DNA of 41,188 nucleotides, from assembly GCA_015492715.1 (NCBI GenBank), contig WGEO01000145.1, positions 1 to 41,188 of the forward strand, given 5' to 3'. Source of the DNA: Phycisphaerales bacterium (lineage in GTDB: Bacteria > Planctomycetota > Phycisphaerae > Phycisphaerales > UBA1924). The position numbers and the translations under genes were made by a program. How positions within the stretch are numbered: the first letter of the stretch is position 1; each line of letters begins with the position of its first letter. The notes beneath the pieces were generated by a model, which had not been told where the DNA came from, made no database searches, and worked only from the letters and a program-made list of their open reading frames with translations. Shown in pieces: positions 8,473 through 18,100 of the stretch.

Positions 8473-10418
8473 CAGTCTTCCGGCTCCAGGTAGGTGTAGG
8501 AACTGAGCCCGGACTGGTAGAAGGACATGAGTGTGCGTGCCTCGCCGACGCGCAGGCGCCCGGCGCGCACGGCCCGCTCGCAGTCGCGGTTCATGGTCTG
8601 GAGGAGGCGTTCCGGGTCATACTGGAGGTAGGAGAGGACCTCGCCCGCCGTGTCGCCCCGGACGACATCCTCGATGGACCACTCGCCGTCCTCGATCGTG
8701 ACATGGACCGCGTGGGCATCCCCGAAGAGATTGTGGAGATCGCCGAGCGTTTCCTGGTATGCGCCGACGAGGAAGAAAGCGATCTCGTAGGGCTCGTCGG
8801 GGCGGAGACGATGGACGGGGATGGTGGAAGCGAGGCCGTCGGTGGTGACGAAGCGATCGAGTTTGCCGTCGGAGTCGCAGGTGATGTCCGCGAGGATGGC
8901 GTGTCGTGTGGGCTTCTCGTCGAGGCGCCGGATGGGCATGGCGGGGAAGACCTGATCGATGGCCCATGCGTCGGGGAGGGACTGAAAGATGGAGAGGTTC
9001 ATGAAGTAGACATCGCTGAGCAGTTCGTCGAGCCCGTCGAGTGCCTCGGGAGGATCGTCCAGCGTGTCGCGCACGGCCCGCACGCGCGTGCAGGTGGCCC
9101 AGAACAGGTGCTCGGCGAGGGCACGATCCTGCAGGGAGAGGTGCCCCAGTGAAAAGAGCGTCGCGGCCTCGTCGCGTGCCTGCTGGGCATCGTGGTAGCA
9201 CGCGACGAGTTCCTCCCCGTCGACGGACTGGTAGGCGGTGCGCAGGTCGAGGATGGGCTGGGGCGACTTGGGGGTGATCGGCGCGAGATCGGGCGTGCTG
9301 TCGAGCCTGCCCGGGCCGGTCGATCCCAGCACGCTCGTGATGAGGACGCTCGAATAGGCGACCATGGCCCTCCCGCACTCGGTGACGATGGTCGGGTGGT
9401 CGATGTCGTTGGCGTCGCAGACGCTCTTGATGCGGTAGACGACATCGTCGGCGTATTCCCGGAGCGTGTAGTTCATGGAGGCGAAGTCGTTGGTCTGGTC
9501 GCCGGTGTAGTCGACGCCCAGCCCGCCGCCGATATCGAGCATCGACAGGCCCGCGCCCATGCGTTTGAGTTCCACATAGACATGGCAGAGTTCGGCGATC
9601 GTGTCCTTGATCTTGCGGATGTTCTGGAGTTGGCTGCCGGCGTGGCAGTGCAGGAGCGTCAGGCAGTCGAGCATGCCCTGATCGTCCAGCGTGCGGACCA
9701 TGGCCAGCAGTTCGCCCACGAAGAGCCCGAACTTGGAGCGAAAGCCCGCCGAGTCCTTCCATCGTCCCTCGCCCGGCGTAAACAGTTTCACGCGCACGCC
9801 GATGGCGGGGCGGACGGCGTATCGACGGGCGAAGTCGATGACGAGTCGAAGCTCACCGGCGTTCTCGACGACGGGGATGATGTTCCTGCCCAGTTTCTTC
9901 GCGAGGATGACTGCCTCGATGTAGCGGGCGTCCTTGAATCCGTTGCAGATGATGAGCTGGTCCGGATTGGGCGAACTCATGGCCATGACGGCGAGCAGTT
10001 CCGGCTTGGAGCCGACCTCCAGCCCGAAGCCCAGGCGTGAGCCGACCCGGCTGAGCTCCTCCACCACATGGTGCTGCTGGTTGACCTTGACCGGATAGAC
10101 GGGGCGGTAGTCGGCCCGGTACTCGTGCTCGCGCATCGCGTCGTGGAATGCGCCGGCGATCTCACGCAGCCGATCACTGAGGATGTCGGTGAAACGCAGC
10201 AGGACGGGCGTGTGCAACCCTCGCTCGCGAAGCCCCTCGACCAGGTCGACGAGGTCGATCTCGACGCCGGCCCGGGGTGTCGCCGCCGCATGCCCGCGCT
10301 CGTTGACCGTAAAGAAGCCGTTGGACCATGCGTCGACGCGGTACAGATCGATCGCGTCGTCGACCGTCCAGTGGGTCTTGGGCGATGGCGATGTGGCTGG
10401 CGTGGCGGTCCGGGACAT
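8472..10418 (-). CDS. speA: biosynthetic arginine decarboxylase
   Basis: This PLP enzyme of the alanine-racemase fold decarboxylates arginine to agmatine. The 648-residue product is close to the family length. It contains VYPVKVNQQ (PLP lysine K111), GLEVGSKPEL, ICNGFKD, LHCHAGSQ, GGGLGVDYTG and VTECGRAMVAYSSV, all typical of SpeA. The start at 10418 gives the usual short N-terminus; extension upstream would run into the divergent gene's leader. TATCAT lies 7 nt before this ATG with no Shine-Dalgarno, pointing to a leaderless mRNA. It forms an operon with speB. Confidence 0.95.
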   Translation of the reverse strand: MSRTATPATSPSPKTHWTVDDAIDLYRVDAWSNGFFTVNERGHAAATPRAGVEIDLVDLVEGLRERGLHTPVLLRFTDILSDRLREIAGAFHDAMREHEYRADYRPVYPVKVNQQHHVVEELSRVGSRLGFGLEVGSKPELLAVMAMSSPNPDQLIICNGFKDARYIEAVILAKKLGRNIIPVVENAGELRLVIDFARRYAVRPAIGVRVKLFTPGEGRWKDSAGFRSKFGLFVGELLAMVRTLDDQGMLDCLTLLHCHAGSQLQNIRKIKDTIAELCHVYVELKRMGAGLSMLDIGGGLGVDYTGDQTNDFASMNYTLREYADDVVYRIKSVCDANDIDHPTIVTECGRAMVAYSSVLITSVLGSTGPGRLDSTPDLAPITPKSPQPILDLRTAYQSVDGEELVACYHDAQQARDEAATLFSLGHLSLQDRALAEHLFWATCTRVRAVRDTLDDPPEALDGLDELLSDVYFMNLSIFQSLPDAWAIDQVFPAMPIRRLDEKPTRHAILADITCDSDGKLDRFVTTDGLASTIPVHRLRPDEPYEIAFFLVGAYQETLGDLHNLFGDAHAVHVTIEDGEWSIEDVVRGDTAGEVLSYLQYDPERLLQTMNRDCERAVRAGRLRVGEARTLMSFYQSGLSSYTYLEPED

Positions 10419-10425
10419 GGCGGCA

Positions 10426-10435
10426 ATGATATTCT
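10426..10435. promoter_or_regulatory. overlapping divergent -10 elements (speA / aldehyde dehydrogenase)
   Basis: On the minus strand TATCAT (10426-10431) lies 7 nt before the speA ATG. On the plus strand TATTCT (10430-10435) could serve the dehydrogenase gene, giving a leader of about 48 nt with GGAG before its ATG. The two hexamers share two bases, so the promoters would compete. No convincing -35 elements are seen for either. Confidence 0.4.
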
Positions 10436-10489
10436 GGTGCGGGCAGGCGGCCGCCCAGGCCGGCAGAGATTCGTGCGAGGGAGCGGGCG

Positions 10490-11926
10490 ATGCAGACGCG
10501 GAACCTGATCGCGGGCCAATGGGTCGACGCGGGGGACGGACGGACGATCGCCGTGCGGGATCCCGCGACGGACGAGGTCGTCGCGGAGGTCTCCGACGCG
10601 TCGCAGGCACAGATCGAGCACGCCGTTGAGGGCATCGTGCGGGCGCAGGCATCCTGGAGCAGGACTGCGCCGGACGAGCGGGCGGAGGTGCTCACCCGGA
10701 TCAGTGCGATCATGGGAGAGCGGCGTGAGGATCTGGCACGCCTGATGGTCCGAGAAAACGGCAAGCCCATCCGCGAAGCCCGCGGTGAGATCGACTATGC
10801 CCGGAGTTTCCTGGACTGGTCGGCGGGCGAGGGGCCGCGCCTCATGGGTGAGATCATCCCCGCTCCGTCCGCCGACAAGCGCCTCTTCGTGATCCGCCAG
10901 GCGATCGGGCCGTGCTGTGCGATCACGCCGTGGAACTTTCCCAGTGCGATGATCACGCGCAAACTCGGGCCTGCACTTGCCTGCGGATGCACGATGATCG
11001 TCAAGCCCTCGGAGCTCACCCCGCTGTCGGCCCTGGCGCTGGCGGAGATCTGTCTGGAGGCGGGCCTGCCCGAAGGCGTGCTGAGCGTGGTGGTGACGAG
11101 CGATCCCGCGATGTTCTCGGAGACGGTGCTCGGTGATCCACGCATCCGGAAACTGAGTTTCACGGGATCAACCGAGGTCGGCAGGCGTCTGCTCGGGCTG
11201 GCCGCACGGCATGTGTGCAGTGTCAGCATGGAACTGGGCGGGCACGCGCCGTTCCTCGTCTTCGATGATGTCGATATCGAGCAGGCCGCCGATGCAGCCG
11301 TGAGCGCCAAGTTTCGCAACGGCGGGCAGTCGTGCATCAGCCCGAACCGCTTCTATGTGCAGCGATCCGTCTATGACGCCTTCTGCGAGGCTGTCCGCGA
11401 TCGGATCGAGCGTCTGCGGGTCGGCCCGGGCATGGACGAGCAGAGCGATGTCGGCCCGCTCATCGATGATGCGGGTGTGGACAAGGTGCTCGGGCACATC
11501 AGCGACGCCGTCGAGCACGGGGCGGAGATCCTCGTCGGGGGGGAGATCGCCGATGTGCCCGGGTGTTGCTCGCGATTCGTTCAGCCGACCCTCCTCGGGG
11601 GCATGACGCCCGAGATGCGGATCAGCCGGGAGGAGACATTCGGGCCTGTGATGGCGGTGCAGGCCTTCGACGACGAGGACGAGGCGATCGAGCGGGCCAA
11701 CGCGACACGCTATGGGCTGGCGGGGTATGTGATGACACGCGATCTGGCCCGTGCGATCCGCGTCAGCGAGGCTCTCCAGTTCGGGATTGTCGGGCTCAAC
11801 GATCCCGTGCCGTCGACGGCCCGCGCGCCGTTCGGCGGGTTCAAGCAGTCCGGGCTGGGGCGCGAGGGCGGGCACCATGTGATGGATGCCTACAGCGAGG
11901 TGAAGTTCGTCTCGGCACGCATCTGA
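10490..11926 (+). CDS. gabD: NAD(P)-dependent aldehyde dehydrogenase, succinate-semialdehyde type
   Basis: The likely reaction is succinate semialdehyde to succinate, the last step of GABA and putrescine breakdown. The 478-residue protein has TPWNFPSAMITRKLGPALACG, VKPSELTP, FTGSTEVGR for the cofactor, the general base in MELGGHAP (E248), the nucleophile in GGQSCISPNR (C282) and EETFGPV. The SPNR arginine after the catalytic cysteine and the 478-residue length match the GabD group. The position beside speA-speB, which make putrescine, supports this substrate but does not prove it; no putrescine or GABA transaminase is in the window. GGAG lies 6-7 nt before ATG 10490. Confidence 0.8.
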   Translation: MQTRNLIAGQWVDAGDGRTIAVRDPATDEVVAEVSDASQAQIEHAVEGIVRAQASWSRTAPDERAEVLTRISAIMGERREDLARLMVRENGKPIREARGEIDYARSFLDWSAGEGPRLMGEIIPAPSADKRLFVIRQAIGPCCAITPWNFPSAMITRKLGPALACGCTMIVKPSELTPLSALALAEICLEAGLPEGVLSVVVTSDPAMFSETVLGDPRIRKLSFTGSTEVGRRLLGLAARHVCSVSMELGGHAPFLVFDDVDIEQAADAAVSAKFRNGGQSCISPNRFYVQRSVYDAFCEAVRDRIERLRVGPGMDEQSDVGPLIDDAGVDKVLGHISDAVEHGAEILVGGEIADVPGCCSRFVQPTLLGGMTPEMRISREETFGPVMAVQAFDDEDEAIERANATRYGLAGYVMTRDLARAIRVSEALQFGIVGLNDPVPSTARAPFGGFKQSGLGREGGHHVMDAYSEVKFVSARI

Positions 11927-11964
11927 CGCGACCTTGTCCGTCAGACTGGGGGTGAGCCGACATT

Positions 11965-11982
11965 CCCGGGGGTTTCCCCGGG
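11965..11982. other. GC-rich hairpin without T-run
   Basis: CCCGGGG and CCCCGGG (7-bp stem, 4-nt loop) lie 38 bp after the dehydrogenase stop. There is no following U-tract, so it is at best a weak terminator. It may simply separate that gene from the blaI control region. Confidence 0.3.
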
Positions 11983-11993
11983 CATGGCGATCA

Positions 11994-12009
11994 TACTACA
12001 AATGTCGTA
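11994..12009. promoter_or_regulatory. candidate BlaI operator 1
   Basis: TACTACAAATGTCGTA is a near-perfect dyad of half-sites TACNACA/TGTNGTA. This agrees with the known BlaI/MecI operator core (TAC-ACA-x-TGT-GTA type). It lies 107 bp before the blaI-like ATG. Confidence 0.65.
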
Positions 12010-12036
12010 GAAAACTCGCACGAGTCGCAACCGTTC

Positions 12037-12052
12037 TTCGACAAATGTAGTA
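12037..12052. promoter_or_regulatory. candidate BlaI operator 2
   Basis: TTCGACAAATGTAGTA shares the ACAAATGT core with operator 1 and has one perfect half-site (TGTAGTA). Centre-to-centre distance to operator 1 is 43 bp, about four helical turns, so two dimers would bind the same DNA face. Its end overlaps a possible -10, TAGACT (12051-12056), which fits autorepression. Confidence 0.62.
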
Positions 12053-12115
12053 GACTGGTGTGATCCCGTCGCTGCGGGCGGCCCTGCCGCAGGCGTCGGA
12101 GACAGGAGACGGCCC

Positions 12116-12517
12116 ATGGGGCGCAGGGGATCGGATCTGACGGATGCGGAGTTGGAGGTCCTGAAGGTCCTCTGGGAGGGACAGTCCAACACGGTCCGGG
12201 AGGTCATGGAGCGTCTGCACGCCAAGGGGCGGAAGGTCGCCTACACGACGGTGCTGACCTTTCTCAGCCGTCTGGAGCAGAAGGGGTATGTGCGCAGCGA
12301 CAAGGCCGGGCTGGCGTATGTGTATCGCCCGAAGCAGAGCCGCGAGCGTGTGATCGCCAGTCGCCTGCGGGCGCTGGCGGACCAGCTCTTCGACGGAGCG
12401 ACGGCCCCGATGGTGCTCCAACTGATGAAGAGCGAGCGCTTCACGCACGAGGAGATCGAGGCGTTTCGGCGGCTCATCGACGAACTCGACAGGACCGGTG
12501 CGGAGGACGGGGCATGA
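12116..12517 (+). CDS. BlaI/MecI/CopY-family repressor
   Basis: The 133-residue winged-helix protein contains LTDAELEVLKVLWE, the recognition region YTTVLTFLSRLEQKGYV and a C-terminal dimerisation part. Family members repress an operon that encodes them and an M56 membrane protease, which inactivates them on signal. Here the next gene is that protease, overlapping by 4 bp. Two matching operators lie upstream (11994-12052). The start has a good Shine-Dalgarno (CAGGAG) 8-9 nt upstream. No beta-lactamase gene is in the window, so the regulated function is not resistance by context alone. Confidence 0.9.
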   Translation: MGRRGSDLTDAELEVLKVLWEGQSNTVREVMERLHAKGRKVAYTTVLTFLSRLEQKGYVRSDKAGLAYVYRPKQSRERVIASRLRALADQLFDGATAPMVLQLMKSERFTHEEIEAFRRLIDELDRTGAEDGA

Positions 12518-14958
12518 CGGGCGTGCCGGTTTCTTACGAGGTCCTGTGGTCGTCCGCGCTGGCGTTCGTGCCCATCGCGTTCGCAGGGGCGCTGCTGGTC
12601 TGGGGCCTGCGCCTGCGCCCCGCATCGAGACATGCACTCTGGACCGTCATCCTCGCGAGTCTCATGGTGCCGCCGGTCGTGCATGCACTGGACCTGCCAC
12701 GCCTGACCGTTGCGGATTCGCAGGCAGTACCCGACGACATCGCACACCGACGAGCCCAGGCTTTCACGGAGCCTGAAGCCGGCGAGAGCGTTCCTCGTGC
12801 CGGTTTCTCGTCCGCAGCCCCGGTCCGCTTGGGTGGTCAGCGGCAGGAGCCCGCATCAGGCGAGGTTCCGTCTCTGGGCGGCAGCGGGGCTCTGGAACTG
12901 CCTGCGCCGGTGCCGGTCATCGCCATGGACGGTATGGGTGGCACGCTGTCCCCCGTGATGCCATCACGCGTGTGGATGCAGAGAAAAACTCCGACGGTCG
13001 ATGGGACCGCGCCCCCGAACCAGGAGCGGGCGAGCGAGCAGACGCATGGAATCGCAGGAGCGGATTCGGCTTCCGAATCGCGGGATCTCGTGTCTGCGGG
13101 CGATGGGCGGTCCTGGCGTCGGGCGTTGCTCGTCGGGGTCGAATGGGTGCGCAGCGTTCCCATGCTGCCGCGCGAGGTCTGGCTGGGGGGCGTGCTGCTC
13201 TTCGGCGGAGCGTTCGCTGTGCAGGTGCTCCGATTGTCGCGCATGACTCGTCGCGGCAGGCCGACGGACCCGGGTACGAGCCGCCTCGTGCGGGATCTGA
13301 GCGGGCAGATGGGGCTCCGGCGGGTGCCCGAGGCCGTGTTCGTCGACGCCCGCGTCTCGCCGATGGTGACCTGCGGCATCTGCGCGAAGATCGTCCTGCC
13401 GGCGTCGCTGTGGGAGGAACTCGACGGTGAGGCCCGCCGGGGCGTGCTCGTGCATGAGCTGGCGCACCTGCGCCGGCGCGACCATGTGCTGTGCTGGTTC
13501 GAGTCGCTGCTGGGCGTGCTGTACTGGTGGCATCCGGTGGTGTGGTGGATTCGTCGGCGTCTTCACGAGGACGCCGACCTGTGCTGCGACGCGTGGGTCG
13601 TCAGCGTGCTGCCTGGGCATCGACGCGCGTATGCCGAGGCGCTGGTGACGACACGGGCGTTCATCGCCGACGGACGGGCGCGGGCCGTCGGCGGAGGCCT
13701 CGGGATGGCCAGCCCCCGCGCCAGGCGGTTCACAAGGAGGTTGTCGATGATCATGACGCAGAAACTGTCGCCGAGGATCGGGCTCGCGGGCCTTGGGCTT
13801 GCCGGGTGCCTGATGATGGGAGGTGCGGCGTTGGCTCCGGCGTTGGCGTGCCCGCCGGAGGGCGAGGAGGAGCCCGCGGCGTTGATCCGCCTGCTCGATC
13901 AGGGGCAGGATCAGGTCGCAGGTCGCGCGCAGATCGCGGTTTCCGAGCGGGCAGAGGCTCCCGCCCTGCTCTCGATCGTGTCCCAGCCGGAAGCCCGCAC
14001 CGATCGCGTCGAGGAGCGGATCGCCCGCCTGGAAGCGCAGATCGAGCGTCTGATGGCGATGATGGAGCAGCGCGAGGCACGCGCCCGAGCAGCGATCGTG
14101 CCGCCTCCGCCGCAGGTGGCGGACAGGCCCATCGTCGCGGAACGGCTTGTTCCCCCGGGTCGCACGATGGAGCGTGCCTATCACCTGCCCGAGGGCAAGA
14201 TGAATGCGCTCTGGGAACTGATGGCTCGCCCGGATGTGCCCGTCTTTGTGAGCCGGGAAGGCGACGCGATCGTGGTGCACGGGACGCCCGAGCAGCAGCG
14301 GATCTTCGCGGCATTCGTCGCGATGATCCACCCGGAGCATGGCGACGCCGGGGGTATGCGGGCACCGCAGGATCCCCTGGAGTTCATGGACCCTGAACTG
14401 GAGCGTGCCCTGCGGGGGCGGGAAGAGCGGGTGAAGCAACGCGTCCGTGAGTTCGAGCCACGACTGGCGGAGCTGGAGGCCATGCATGCGCAGCTCGAGG
14501 TCGAGGCGCACATGCATGAGATGCGTCTGGACGACCTGCTCGAACAGGCGGATCGCCTCTTCGACCAGAGCGAACGCATGGAGGAGATGGGCGAGGAACT
14601 CCAGGAGCGAGCCGAGGAGATGGAGGGGCGCCAGGGACGCGTGTTCCTTGAGCGATCCCGTGAACTTCGGATGCAGGCCGAGGAACTGCGGGCGCGTGCA
14701 AGGCAGATGGAGCTGGAAGCCGAGGCCGTGGAGGACCGCCTCGATGAGATCGACGATCGGATGGAGGATATCGAGGACGAGATCGAGGACCTGCACGAGC
14801 ATGCGGCGGCGTTGCAGGGCGATGATGTGATCGACTTCGACCAGGACGACTGGGATGAGGACGACTGGGATGAAGACGAGTGCGAGGGCATCGAGCAGGG
14901 CGATGACAGCGAGGGATCTGACGACGATCACGAAGACGACGAGGCGGACGCGATCTGA
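12514..14958 (+). CDS. BlaR1-like M56 membrane metallopeptidase with coiled-coil and acidic tail
   Basis: The 814-residue protein has two N-terminal transmembrane segments (about 8-26 and 36-54), a low-complexity linker (about 70-205), a third segment near 225-243, then the M56 zinc site HELAH (H314, E315, H318) with WWHPVVWW and HEDADLCCD (E352). A further hydrophobic segment (about 418-440) leads to a presumed periplasmic part. Instead of a penicillin-binding sensor it has Met/Glu-rich coiled coil (about 485-785) and an Asp/Glu tail with a repeated DDWDE unit. In known BlaR1 systems the protease cleaves or triggers loss of its BlaI partner. ATG overlaps the blaI stop (ATGA). The signal sensed is unknown. 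Confidence 0.88.
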   Translation: MTGVPVSYEVLWSSALAFVPIAFAGALLVWGLRLRPASRHALWTVILASLMVPPVVHALDLPRLTVADSQAVPDDIAHRRAQAFTEPEAGESVPRAGFSSAAPVRLGGQRQEPASGEVPSLGGSGALELPAPVPVIAMDGMGGTLSPVMPSRVWMQRKTPTVDGTAPPNQERASEQTHGIAGADSASESRDLVSAGDGRSWRRALLVGVEWVRSVPMLPREVWLGGVLLFGGAFAVQVLRLSRMTRRGRPTDPGTSRLVRDLSGQMGLRRVPEAVFVDARVSPMVTCGICAKIVLPASLWEELDGEARRGVLVHELAHLRRRDHVLCWFESLLGVLYWWHPVVWWIRRRLHEDADLCCDAWVVSVLPGHRRAYAEALVTTRAFIADGRARAVGGGLGMASPRARRFTRRLSMIMTQKLSPRIGLAGLGLAGCLMMGGAALAPALACPPEGEEEPAALIRLLDQGQDQVAGRAQIAVSERAEAPALLSIVSQPEARTDRVEERIARLEAQIERLMAMMEQREARARAAIVPPPPQVADRPIVAERLVPPGRTMERAYHLPEGKMNALWELMARPDVPVFVSREGDAIVVHGTPEQQRIFAAFVAMIHPEHGDAGGMRAPQDPLEFMDPELERALRGREERVKQRVREFEPRLAELEAMHAQLEVEAHMHEMRLDDLLEQADRLFDQSERMEEMGEELQERAEEMEGRQGRVFLERSRELRMQAEELRARARQMELEAEAVEDRLDEIDDRMEDIEDEIEDLHEHAAALQGDDVIDFDQDDWDEDDWDEDECEGIEQGDDSEGSDDDHEDDEADAI

Positions 14959-14966
14959 TTGAAAGC

Positions 14967-14990
14967 CCCCACCGGACGCCGCCCGTGGGG
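14967..14990 (+). other. weak hairpin after the M56 gene
   Basis: CCCCAC and GTGGGG can pair across a 12-nt loop shortly after the M56 stop. No T-run follows, so termination is doubtful. The rest of the 199-bp gap to 15157 holds TATGCT at 15082-15087 as a possible -10, without a good -35. Confidence 0.2.
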
Positions 14991-15157
14991 ACGAACCGGG
15001 GATGAATGCACCCGGGATGGGGAGAACCCTGATCAGATGCGGAATCCGGGATTTGTCCTCCGGGCGGGCGTCCTCGTCGTGTATGCTGGAAACAGCGTTG
15101 GCTCTGCCCGACGCAGGGCCTCGCGGAGCGGCACTCTCGCGGAGATGGAGGGATGCG

Positions 15158-18100
15158 ATGCGCACCGGGCGCCCCATCCGGGCGGTCATGCTGGGCGTGC
15201 TCTGGCTGGTGACGGGGTACGCTTCGGCTCAGGAAGACCTGACACGCTTCTACACGGCCAACGGGCTGCTCCAGCGCGGGCTGTACGACCTTGCCATCCC
15301 CGAATACGAGGCGTTCCTTGCCGAGCATCTGGACAGCAAGGAGACTGCGACGGCGCGCTATGGGCTGGCTGTCAGTTATTTCCGGCTGGACAGGCTGGAT
15401 GAGGCCGCACGCCAACTCGACGCCATCGTCGACCTCGACGGCTTCGAGTTCGCCGCCGAGGCCCTGCTCCTGCGGGGCCACTGCCATCTGTCGGCGGGGG
15501 AGTACGAGCAGGCCGCCCAGCGATTCGAGCAGATCATCGCACGATTCCCGGACCATCCGTCCAGTGCGGACGCGGCGGGGCTGCTGGCAGAGGCCTTGTA
15601 TCGCGCGGGCAGGAACGAACGGGTTCCGGACGCCGTCGCGTGGCTCGTCGAGCACTATCCGGAGCACCCGCGCCGCGAGCGTGCGGAGTTGGTGCTGGCT
15701 CTGTCGCACATTGCACAGGCCGACGAGGCTAGCGCCCAGCGCGTGCTGCGCGACCTGCTGGAGCGTGCGCCCTCGGGTCCATACGCGGACCACGCGACGC
15801 TCCTGCTGGCCCAGTCGCTGCACCGGCAGGGAATGCGCGCCGCCGCCCGCCCGCTCTATGAGAAGGTCGCGCAGTTGAAGGGGTCGCGCCATCGTGCTCA
15901 TGCACGCCTGGGGCTGGCCAGCCTTGCCTACGCGGCGGGGGACTTGGAAGAAGCCGGCGAGATGCTCGATGCGCTGTTGAAGGACGAGGATGCGCGCCCG
16001 ATCGTGGACGATGCCCGCCTGCTACAGGCGAGGATCGCCCTCGATCAGGGCGAGAGCGAGCGGGTCCGGGCTCTTCTGGATGCCATCGCCAAGGGACCCC
16101 GGCAGGACTTGCACGACGATGCCGCGTACTGGCGTGCCAAAGCGGCTCTGCGTCAAGGGAGCCCTGACGAGGCGGCCCATCTGCTGGGTGAACTGATCGA
16201 GACCTGGCCATCCTCCGATGTGCTCGCCGAGGCGATGTATGACCTGGGTGTTGCGCTGGCCCGATCGGGCGATCCAGAGCAGGCGCTCGCTGCCTATGAG
16301 GCGTTTGAGCGTCGATTCCCTGATCATCCGCTGACGCCGTCGGCGGTGCTCGCGCGGGCGACCATTCTGCACCAGCAGGGCGAGTACGACCCTTCGCGTG
16401 CCCTGTGCGAGCAGATCGGCGCGAGCGACGCGCCCGAGGATATCCGCGAGCAGGCCGCGTTCCTGATCGGCGAGAATCTCTCGTTCGCCGGCAGGACGGA
16501 AGATGCGCTGGCGGCGTACAGGGCCGTCCTTGAGCGCACGGGAAACAACGACCTGCGCGAGCGGGCGTCGTACCGCATGGGCATGGTCCTTGCGCGTCTT
16601 GGGCGATTCGACGAGGCTCGCCCGTTCCTGGAGCGTGCGGCTCAGCGTGCCGAGAGCGATGCCCTGTTTTTGCCAGCCCTGTTTGCGCTGGGCGATGGGC
16701 TTTTCCTCGGCGAGCATTGGGACGAGGCGATCGAACGCTTCGACGCATATCTGCGCAGCGAAGATCGGGATCCGGATCTGGTCGACGATGCGTTGCTCAA
16801 GAGCGCCCTCGCGCACCTGCGTCTGGGAGAGGCGGCTGAAGGCGAGCGCCTGCTGGAGCGGCTGCGTCGTGATTATCCCCAGAGCGAGCACGCCGAGCAG
16901 GCGCTGTTCGAGCTGGGCCAGAGCGCCATGCTGCGCGGTGATGATGCGCAGGCCCGCCTGCTGCTGGAGCGGCTCGTGGACGAGGCCCCTGCGTCGCGCT
17001 TTGCGCCTGCGGCGCTGCGTCATCTGGGGGCCATCGCGTCGCGTGCGGGCGACTACGAGCAGGCCGAGCGGGACTTCGCCCGACTGGGAGAGATCGACGC
17101 GGGGGCACGGGCGGAGGCGGAGGTGCTGCGTGGGCAGGTGCTGATGGCCCGACAGGCGTTCGCTGAAGCACGCGACGCGTTCGATCGAGCGCTGTCGGCC
17201 GACCCGGACGAGGCGACGGCCAGCGAAGCACGGGCACGCCGGGCGATCTGTCTGGCCCGTCTGGGGGATCTCGATGTCGCTCTCGCAGCGATGGATGAGG
17301 TCGATGCCTCGGCGCTCACGGACGGCCTTGATCGCTCGCTGGCGTACGAGCGGGCTCGCGTGCTGAGCGAGCTCGGGCGTGTGGACGACGCGATCGCGGC
17401 GTACCGGGCGTTGCTGGCGGACGACAGGCGGGATCTGTTCCGTGTGCACGGGCTGCTGGAATACGGTCGGCTGGAGATGGATCGCGAGCATCACGATCGC
17501 GCGATCCGGGCGATCGAGCGGGCGGTCGCCCTCGGTGAGGAGCTGGAGGTGCGTGACGATCTGCGTGCGCGGGCGCTGTACAACCTCGGGGTTGCGCTGT
17601 ATCGGGCGAACCGGGATGAGCGGGCGGCCGAGACGATGGACACGCTTCGGGCGCGCTATCCGGACCATGCGCTGGCGGATTCGGCAGGGCTGATCGCGGG
17701 CGAGTCGCTGTTTCGCGTGGGGCGATATGCCCGGGCGGGCGAGCGTTTCCGGTCATTGATCGAGGAGGGTGGCGACGACGAGACGCTCCGGAGTGCGATG
17801 CTGCGTCTGGGCGAGTGCGAGACGGCGCTCCAGCGATGGACGGAGGCGGAAGAGGCGTTCGGCGCATTTCTGCGTCGCTTTCCTGAGAGCGAACTGGCCT
17901 ATCAGGCACGGTTCGGGGTGGCGTGGGCGCGTGAGAACATGGGGCGTTACGAGCAGGCGATCGAGGGGTATCGTGAGGTCGTCCGGACGCACAAGGGGCC
18001 GACGGCGGCGCGGGCGCAGTTCCAGATCGGCGAGTGTCTGTTCGCGATGGAGCGATATGCGGAGGCCGTGACGGAGTTCCTGCGGGTGGACATCCTGTAT

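Noticed and set aside
14836-14900. Short tandem repeat (GAT/GAC/TGG-rich) as a possible repeat array
   Set aside because: It is in frame and encodes the repeated DDWDE units of the acidic tail of the M56 protein, with only about two copies.
15002-15157. Earlier start for the large TPR protein
   Set aside because: It would place a signal peptide 50 residues inside the protein. The ATG at 15158 has a strong ribosome-binding site.
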